This document shows positions 60,342 through 64,000 of a DNA stretch of 64,000 nucleotides, piece after piece. The stretch spans positions 3,286,001 to 3,350,000 of the forward strand of contig NZ_CP138921.1 of the NCBI RefSeq assembly GCF_047124445.1, given 5' to 3'. Position numbers and translations under genes: made by a program. The notes beneath the pieces were generated by a model. It saw nothing but the letters and a program-made list of their open reading frames with translations. It was not told where the DNA came from and made no database searches. This DNA comes from Shimia sp047124445. Lineage in GTDB: Bacteria > Pseudomonadota > Alphaproteobacteria > Rhodobacterales > Rhodobacteraceae. The first letter of the stretch is position 1; every line of letters starts with the position of its first letter.

Positions 60342-61402
60342 GCGTTGCCGTCCTCGATCAGGCGACGCGCGAGGGCACGGAAGGATTGCGCTTGGGTCGA
60401 CTCCGGCTTGGAGACCACAATCGGCGCGCCACCATCGGCAGCGACACGGATGTCCAGCGCCAGCGGGATTTCTGCCAGCAGCGGCACACCAAGTTTCTCG
60501 GCTTCGGCGGCCACGCCACCATGGCCAAAGACATGCTCTTCGTGGCCACATTGGGAACAGATGTGGGTGCTCATGTTTTCGATCATGCCCACAATCGGCG
60601 TACCGAGTTTCTCAAACATGTTGATGCCTTTGCGGGCATCCAAAAGCGCGATGTCTTGAGGGGTGGAGACCACCAGTGCACCGGTCAGCTCGGCCTTTTG
60701 CGCGAGGGTCATCTGCACGTCGCCGGTGCCCGGTGGCAGGTCGACGATCAGCACATCCAGCGCGCCCCATTGCACCTGATTGAGCATCTGCTGCAACGCG
60801 CCCATCAGCATTGGGCCACGCCAAACCACGGCCTCTTCTTCGCGGGTCATGAGGCCAATCGACATCATGGTCACACCGTGGTTGCGCATCGGCAGGATGG
60901 TTTTGCCATCGGGGCTCGACGGTCGGCCAGAGACGCCCAGCATGCGGGGCTGGGACGGGCCGTAAACATCCGCGTCGAGCAAACCAACGCGGCGACCTTC
61001 AGCGGCCAAGGCAGCTGCGAGGTTCGCGGACACGGTGGATTTCCCGACGCCACCTTTGCCCGACGCCACGGCGAGAATGCGGTCGATGCCGGGGATTTTC
61101 TGCGGGCCTTGTGGCTCTGCTGGACGGGAGCCCTTGAGATCGGGGGGCGGCTTGGAAGCGGAGTGGGCTGTCATCACGATGGAGACGCTCTCCACGCCGT
61201 CCAGCGCGTTCAACTTGTCTTCGATCTCGACTTTCATCGGCTGCATGGCTTGGGCGCGGGCCGGGTCGATTTCCAGCACAAAGCGGACTTCGCCGCCGTC
61301 CACGTTCAGCGCGCGGACCATTCCGGAGGCCACCAGATCGGAGCCAGAGGCGGGATCAGTGAAGCCTTTGAGTACGTTCAGAATATCGTCGCGGTTTGCC
61401 AT
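60338..61402 (-). CDS. apbC: Mrp/ApbC iron-sulfur cluster carrier ATPase
   Basis: A 354-residue P-loop protein that carries [4Fe-4S] clusters to apoproteins. An N-terminal MIP18/DUF59 domain (1-80) is linked by a Pro-rich stretch to the ATPase with deviant Walker A SGKGGVGKST (114-123). The cluster-bridging CxxC is in HICSQCGHEEHVFG. Length is typical. In this setting it probably loads clusters onto formate-dehydrogenase-type enzymes or the ferredoxin at 62435. Confidence 0.95.
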   Translation of the reverse strand: MANRDDILNVLKGFTDPASGSDLVASGMVRALNVDGGEVRFVLEIDPARAQAMQPMKVEIEDKLNALDGVESVSIVMTAHSASKPPPDLKGSRPAEPQGPQKIPGIDRILAVASGKGGVGKSTVSANLAAALAAEGRRVGLLDADVYGPSQPRMLGVSGRPSSPDGKTILPMRNHGVTMMSIGLMTREEEAVVWRGPMLMGALQQMLNQVQWGALDVLIVDLPPGTGDVQMTLAQKAELTGALVVSTPQDIALLDARKGINMFEKLGTPIVGMIENMSTHICSQCGHEEHVFGHGGVAAEAEKLGVPLLAEIPLALDIRVAADGGAPIVVSKPESTQAQSFRALARRLIEDGNA

Positions 61403-61603
61403 TTAGCCACGCCCTTTGATCTGACCGGTGACAACATGCTCCATGTCCAGGCCATCAATGGTCAGCACCATTTTGGCGGTGAACTCTTTGCCCTCGGTGG
61501 CCTCGGCCCCGGCGGTGCGCATGGCGTCCTCGATCGCTTGCTGGCTGGTCACGCCAACCTGCTTGAGGAACTTGCGCATGCTCATGTTAAAATCTTCGCT
61601 CAT
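61403..61603 (-). CDS. DUF6494 family protein
   Basis: A 66-residue protein: a helical N-terminal half (RKFLKQVGVTSQQAIEDAMRT) and a beta-rich C-terminal half (KEFTAKMVLTIDGLDMEHVVTG). I recognise it as DUF6494, a small family that accompanies Mrp near formate dehydrogenase genes. The stop is directly followed by the Mrp start, so it heads the leftward operon. Function is unknown. Confidence 0.78.
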   Translation of the reverse strand: MSEDFNMSMRKFLKQVGVTSQQAIEDAMRTAGAEATEGKEFTAKMVLTIDGLDMEHVVTGQIKGRG

Positions 61604-61682
61604 AGGTGGATTTCCTTCTGCCTAGGGCATTCTACTTGGGTCCATGTTGACGCATGCCGCGGCGCAGGCCTAGGTTTGTGTC

Positions 61683-62441
61683 ATGGATTTTTTTCGGTCT
61701 CTGATGGGTGTGTGTACGGCTGTGGCGGCCATTTGTGTCGCCAGCCTCGTGTGGGCGCAAGGCAAAACCACAACCTTGCTGGTCGCGCCGGAGGTGCAGG
61801 ACAGCGGTGTTGTCAAATTCATGTTGCCGCGCTTCACCCTGAAACACGGCGTTCGGGTGACCGTCGTTGGCGAAGGAGATGCTGCAGGCAGCCTGATCGA
61901 AAACGGTGATAAGGCGGTGTTCTCGCGTGGCGGGACCAACTATGGCCTGACGGTGCATGTTTCCGACGATCCGCATATGGCCACGTTGGCCGCTTGGCTG
62001 ACCGGCGATGTCGGTCGACGTACCATTCTGAGCTTCAAGAAAGACGGCCAAGCGGTGTTTGAAGCGCCGGTTGTGGTGGCGGAGGTGGAAGAGGCGATCG
62101 AACTGGAAGGCGACGCAGCGCGCGGGGCGGATTTGGCGCTGAGCGCTTGTGGGCGGTGTCATGTGGTGGGCGAGGCCAACCGGATGAACGGCATTGGTTC
62201 CACGCCCAGCTTTGCAGTGCTGCGCAGCCTGGATGACTGGATGGAGCGGTTCTGGGCGTTTTATGCGCTGAACCCGCATCCGTCTTTCACCATCATTCCG
62301 GACGTGACCGAGCCATTTGACGAGACCCGCCCGTCCCCAATCAGCCCCGTCACTTTGACGTTGGAGGAGCTGGAGAACATCGTGGCCTACACCGCAACCA
62401 TGGATCCGGCAGATTTGGGGTCGCCCATCGCGCATCAGTGA
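61683..62441 (+). CDS. Periplasmic cytochrome c with N-terminal TupA-like mini-domain
   Basis: A 252-residue secreted protein. The signal peptide ends near residue 25 (VWAQ). Residues about 29-67 resemble the start of mature TupA (SG motif, LP, then VVGEGDAAG beside VVGTGQALR). Residues about 95-130 resemble the end of TupA (LAAWLTGD...FKKDGQAVF beside LEAWLVSD...LKGGRLFIF), with the middle lobe missing. The C-terminal part (140-252) is a mono-haem cytochrome c with C156-G-R-C159-H160 and a candidate Met ligand in NRMNGIGSTPSF. Divergent from DUF6494; its 3' end overlaps the polyferredoxin by 7 nt. Function unknown; electron transfer is likely. Confidence 0.8.
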   Translation: MDFFRSLMGVCTAVAAICVASLVWAQGKTTTLLVAPEVQDSGVVKFMLPRFTLKHGVRVTVVGEGDAAGSLIENGDKAVFSRGGTNYGLTVHVSDDPHMATLAAWLTGDVGRRTILSFKKDGQAVFEAPVVVAEVEEAIELEGDAARGADLALSACGRCHVVGEANRMNGIGSTPSFAVLRSLDDWMERFWAFYALNPHPSFTIIPDVTEPFDETRPSPISPVTLTLEELENIVAYTATMDPADLGSPIAHQ

Positions 62442-64000
62442 TCCCGGCGTTTGCTGAAGTAGTCTTCCGAGGTGCGTACCTTCGGGCGTTCGCCACCGGC
62501 CAGCGGGTTGTTTTCCCGGTGGAATTGGGCGTTCACACGGCAGTCGTCACACATGCGGATCATGCGAGCCGCGTCGGAGGTGGCAAACATCGCGTGTTTG
62601 CCTTCGAGCTTCTCGACAATGCGCTCGATCGTGGATTTCACCCCAAACGGCGTGCCGCATTCGACACATTCAAACGGCTCTTCTTCATGCACCACCTGCT
62701 GCGACAGCGCCGCGTCGGAGGTGTTGAATTGTGGCACCAAAGAGATCGCGTTTTCCGGGCAGACATGGGTGCAGAGACCACATTGCAGACAGGCGTCTTC
62801 CTGGAAGCGCAGCTGTGGCTTGTCCGGGTTGTCGCCCAAGGCGCCGGCCGGGCAGAGAGAGGCGCAGGAGAGGCAGAGGGTACAGGCGTCCTTGTCGACC
62901 AGCACCGCGCCATATGGGGCGTTTTCCGGCAAAGGCAGCGGCTCAGCTTGTTCACCGCGCAGCGCTTTTACAGCGAGGCGGGTGACCTGACGGCGGTTGC
63001 CAAGCGGCAGCACCGGCGCAATGTCTTTGAGGTTGCTGGAGGCGCCATAGAGGGCATCACAAAGCGCGGATGGTTCTTCTGGGGCCAGAATGCGTAGGGC
63101 GTCGCTGTCGCCACTCAGCGCTTGGGCCAGCAAAAGTTCGCTGTCGAGCGCGCCACGGTCCGTTGTTGGCGCGGCGAGCACGTCCACACCGACAAAGCCA
63201 CTTGAAAGCGCGGCCAGCATTTCGGCGTGGCCGAAGCCGCTCACCCGTTCGAGGTCCAGTGGGATCACTTTGGCGGGCAAGCCGCGATCGTGGCGGGCGG
63301 CCAATGCGATCAGCTCTGCGCCAAATGCGCGGTCGTGCACCAAGAGACGCGGGGCCTCGCCACCAGCGCTGCGGTAGGCTTCGGCTAGGGCGTTGATGCG
63401 GGCAAAGAGCGCGCTGACCGGTGGGTCGTCATAAGTGATGGCCCCGGATGGGCAGAGCGCTGCACAGGACCCGCAACCGGCGCAGATGTTGGGGTCAATG
63501 TCGATGTGGTCACCCGCAGGCCGGATGGCGGAGGTGGGACAAACGTCCAGACATTTGGAGCACCCGGCTTGTTCGGCGCGGGAGTGGGCGCAGATGCTGG
63601 GTTCCAGTGCCAGATAGAGCGGTTTCTCAAAGGTGCCGACCAGATGAGAGGCTTCCAGAATGGCGGCGTGGGTGGCAGGCAGGCTCTTTGGGTCCGCCAG
63701 CAGATAGCCTTCGCGTTTTTCCGGCGCTGGGAAGAGCGGTGTCTCGCCGCGCAGATCCAGCAGGATGTCACAGGTGGTTTTGGCGCCGTTGCGGGGCTCA
63801 CCAAAGATTGCTGCGCCGCGTCCGGACGTGTCCACTTGCTGCAGCGCGTCGATCTCCACGGAGAAATTCCCCAGCGCACCGGCGGCTTTTTTCAGGTGAC
63901 CGGCGACAACGTCAAAGTCGCGATCTTCTGGCGCGTCGGAACCGGGCGCGAGGAGAACGGTGACGCTCAAGAAGTCTTTCAGCTGGCGTGCGGCAGAGAG
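62435..64000 (-). CDS. 4Fe-4S polyferredoxin-like protein (5' end beyond window)
   Basis: The reading frame stays open to position 64000, so the N-terminus is missing; the visible part is 521 residues. Two pairs of ferredoxin motifs are seen: CSKCLDVCP with CAGCGSCAALCP (about 63450-63590), and CTLCLSCASLCP with CLQCGLCTHVCP (about 62740-62900), enough for four [4Fe-4S] clusters. A C-terminal CVECGTPF...CDDCR could bind another metal. Such proteins accompany TorD-type chaperones and formate dehydrogenase genes in Rhodobacteraceae. The apparent start at 63970 is only a TTG codon and is unlikely to be real. Confidence 0.88.
   Translation of the reverse strand, partial: LSAARQLKDFLSVTVLLAPGSDAPEDRDFDVVAGHLKKAAGALGNFSVEIDALQQVDTSGRGAAIFGEPRNGAKTTCDILLDLRGETPLFPAPEKREGYLLADPKSLPATHAAILEASHLVGTFEKPLYLALEPSICAHSRAEQAGCSKCLDVCPTSAIRPAGDHIDIDPNICAGCGSCAALCPSGAITYDDPPVSALFARINALAEAYRSAGGEAPRLLVHDRAFGAELIALAARHDRGLPAKVIPLDLERVSGFGHAEMLAALSSGFVGVDVLAAPTTDRGALDSELLLAQALSGDSDALRILAPEEPSALCDALYGASSNLKDIAPVLPLGNRRQVTRLAVKALRGEQAEPLPLPENAPYGAVLVDKDACTLCLSCASLCPAGALGDNPDKPQLRFQEDACLQCGLCTHVCPENAISLVPQFNTSDAALSQQVVHEEEPFECVECGTPFGVKSTIERIVEKLEGKHAMFATSDAARMIRMCDDCRVNAQFHRENNPLAGGERPKVRTSEDYFSKRRDH

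Noticed and set aside
60317..61909. 530-codon plus-strand frame across apbC
   Set aside because: Antisense to apbC and DUF6494, which both have intact motifs; its translation shows no domain.
1..64000. CRISPR arrays, insertion sequences, prophage, tRNA or rRNA genes
   Set aside because: No regularly spaced repeats, transposase, integrase or phage structural genes, and no cloverleaf or rRNA-like stretches were recognised; all long segments are explained by protein genes.

Overview
The window is a 64-kb piece of a GC-rich alphaproteobacterial chromosome, most likely from the marine Roseobacter group of the Rhodobacteraceae. The evidence is the petP-petR pair, the deacetylase-xseB-ispA-dxs cluster typical of Rhodobacterales, a tungstate transporter next to formate-dehydrogenase-type accessory genes, an orphan TRAP solute-binding protein and a (probable) carnitine module. 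I see no rRNA, tRNA, CRISPR array, insertion sequence or prophage. Coding density is very high, with many ATGA and TGATG stop/start overlaps.

Layout. (1) 1-11.4 kb: an apparent chitin-oligosaccharide module. A GH20 hexosaminidase, a GNAT acetyltransferase and a dipeptide-type ABC transporter (two ATPases, two permeases, binding protein) read leftward. A ChiS-like hybrid sensor kinase reads rightward from a shared 349-bp promoter region rich in dyads. (2) 11.5-20.3 kb: rpsT, uppP, then gltD and gltB, separated by a GFA-family protein and an alpha/beta hydrolase. (3) 20.3-32.2 kb: housekeeping and envelope genes: DUF4345, a Cys-rich DUF4189 protein, mtgA, two GST-like proteins, queG, msrBA, a CcdA/Tat-thioredoxin pair, a DMT exporter, an AI-2E/HlyD/DUF2955 operon, an ion channel and a VOC protein. 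(4) 32.3-43.0 kb: aroC, an HD hydrolase, a DMT transporter, matB, ilvE, petPR, a histone-deacetylase-family gene, xseB, ispA and dxs. (5) 43.1-49.5 kb: an SDR, then caiD, an NDP-forming acyl-CoA ligase, a SelW-like protein and an acyl-CoA dehydrogenase, divergent from a GlxA/CdhR-type regulator. (6) 49.5-56.6 kb: a class II aldolase, adenine deaminase plus AMP nucleosidase, an HU protein, cysK and a DctP protein. (7) 56.6-64 kb: tupBCA, then DUF6505, a degenerate lipoate/biotin-ligase-like protein, Mrp/ApbC, DUF6494, a TupA-like/cytochrome c fusion and a polyferredoxin that runs off the right edge.

Functional links. The left end looks like a self-contained sense-import-hydrolyse system for GlcNAc oligosaccharides: the binding protein probably reports to the kinase, whose C-terminus carries a ChiS-type DNA-binding domain. 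The right end looks like supply (tungstate) and maturation (Fe-S carrier, ligase-like protein, ferredoxins) for a W- or Mo-dependent formate dehydrogenase probably encoded just beyond the window. The adenine deaminase and AMP nucleosidase genes form a short route from AMP to hypoxanthine. The least conventional protein is the cytochrome at 61683-62441. Its N-terminal half resembles TupA with the middle deleted.
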